Positions 62,508-64,000 of a stretch of 64,000 bases of DNA are shown here, piece by piece. The notes below the pieces were generated by a model, which had not been told where the DNA came from, did no database searches, and saw only the letters and a list, made by a program, of their open reading frames with translations. The position numbers were made by a program, and so were the translations under genes. This stretch comes from Oreocharis arfaki (Eukaryota > Chordata > Aves > Passeriformes > Paramythiidae), in contig VZRR01011618.1 of the NCBI GenBank assembly GCA_013398015.1, positions 2,359,340 through 2,423,339 of the forward strand, read 5' to 3'. The number at the start of each line of letters is the position of its first letter. The first letter of the stretch is position 1.

Positions 62508-64000
62508 CTTAGGGAGGGATAGGACATTACCTCCTGAGGACCCACCTGTTGCTATCATTTCTGTACTATGATTCAAGTAAAAATCATGGTCGTGATACTA
62601 AAAGTACTGTAGGACCTCTGTTATGCAGAAAGTCCAATAGAATAAAAATTTGAACATAACATTATGCGATGTTACAAAACTTCTACAGCTCAGTCACTCT
62701 ACAAGGTACATCTGCCTGCTTTTCATTATCCCAGTGTCTGAGAGAGATCAGAAATGGAGGTTCTGGTTATCTAATACCTATCTCAGTACTTACCTGCCCT
62801 GAAGCCCTGTAGCAGTTCAAGTGCTTTTTGAAAAATGGTATTTTTCAGGTCATCTGAGGCCAAATTGGATTATGGTGAACTTGAAAATTCAAAGCACCAT
62901 GCAAAGGTAGCCAGGGCTAACGTGTCCTCCCCAGCAGGGACACATCTGAGTCAAGATGATTCACAACCAGGCCTGTACAAATAACTAATTTTTCAGTTTG
63001 CCAGGTGAACTTGAAGGGAGAAAAAACACTCACGCTGCCCTGAAGTGAAGTTCATGTCTGTTTGTTGATGAAAAGAACTATGAAAAAAAAAAAAGTTATT
63101 TTCATCAGTCTGACTAAACTGTTTTGTTTGATTTGAAATTGTTTTGTCTTTGTGGTCTGTTGCATATAAACATAAATTTAGGGAAAATTTTCTTCAAAAG
63201 TCCACCCATAACAGAATTTTTGAGTGGTGAACAAATGATTCACCTTCCAAAATTTTTGTGGCTTTGTTCAGACCGCTCTATGCATTTCAGCTTTAACAGC
63301 TACACTGATGGATCCAGATAGTATCAAAATGGATCAGAGAGTCAAAACCCTTCAAAAACTGGCCAGATACAACCTGCAATGGAAAAATCCAGATAAACTA
63401 ATTGAAAGGAATTACTCTCTGGAAATTTCTCTAAAAAACAGCATTCAGGCAGAGAGACCTTTGTGCAGTCAGACCTTCTTAAAACTACTGGACATGAGTA
63501 AAAGAAAATGGGAAGTCCTGCATCTTTCTCCTGTCTCTGATACTGTCCATTTAGTAGAAACGATGTGGTTTTCTGTCCCCCCTCCAATGCTGCAGCTACA
63601 CAGCCACGAGCACCACAAAGCGTCGCCCACCTTTTTCCAGCTCCATACAGAAAGTCTGGTACCCAGAGGGAGCTGAGCTGCTCAACTTCACATGGAAATT
63701 ACTCAGCCAAAATACATTACCGAAAAAGGTATTATTTTTAAAAGAGACAAATCTGTATCATTAGTGCTGCAAGACGTGCTTTTCAAATGCATATTGAAGA
63801 AAGATAACACCCTCTTGAGAACCTACTTCAGCTCAGCTTGGGATATGGCTGTGCAGAAAGTTTGGACACCCATGTGGGACTCTATGCAAAGTTCAACACC
63901 TTCCTGGGAAAATACAAACAGCTTCTGAAAATACAGCATAATCACAGCTGGCTGGTACCTCTACATATATAAAAAGCTGTTTCCAAATTGTTAGAAAATT
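62508..64000. other. Noncoding sequence to the window edge, with a long nearly open frame
   Basis: No exon is recognised. From 63308 an ATG frame runs 122 codons to a TGA at 63674-63676 and the same frame then stays open to 63928, so about 207 codons carry a single internal stop. The encoded sequence shows no domain I know. An A-run lies near 63081-63092. Confidence 0.4.

Overview
The window looks like amniote nuclear DNA, most likely from a bird. Evidence: it is AT-rich, has no operons and almost no coding signal, and its recognisable repeats are 5'-truncated CR1 LINE copies. These include ends of the avian type (an ATTCTATG-like tip) and an older reptile/bird CR1 type. There is also a short terminal-inverted-repeat element of a kind seen in sauropsid genomes. 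I found no Alu-like or L1-like repeats. Two single ambiguous bases (30744 and 33338) sit beside homopolymers. I did not recognise any protein-coding exon, tRNA, rRNA or CRISPR array. Most open frames here are what chance would give.

Layout. 1-30 kb is gene-poor, with CR1 fragments at about 765-1042 (+) and 14400-14870 (-), a small isolated GC-rich patch at about 2500-2780, and scattered microsatellites. At about 30.66-32.83 kb lies a 2.2-kb CpG island, the only clear promoter-type signal. On its minus strand it carries a TATATAAAG box (32009-32017) and good splice-donor matches at 31447, 31515 and 32705. I infer the 5' end of a minus-strand transcript whose first exon is mainly untranslated; the gene cannot be identified because no downstream coding exon is recognisable. 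From 33 to 59 kb the sequence is again gene-poor, with a 364-bp MITE-like DNA transposon (41831-42194), a clear CR1 3' end (45497-45852) and three near-consensus CTCF motifs at 44.3, 45.4 and 49.6 kb. At 59.05-62.51 kb there is a cluster of CR1 copies, all on the plus strand, with a roughly 47-bp antisense CR1 tip nested in the last one.

How it fits together: a CpG-island promoter inside a repeat-poor, AT-rich, gene-desert-like region, with possible insulator sites to one side, suggests the surroundings of a developmentally regulated gene or long noncoding RNA. That reading is inference. I found no convincing novel protein system. The best leads are the promoter, the CTCF-like group, the nested CR1 cluster, the MITE and a few unexplained open frames.
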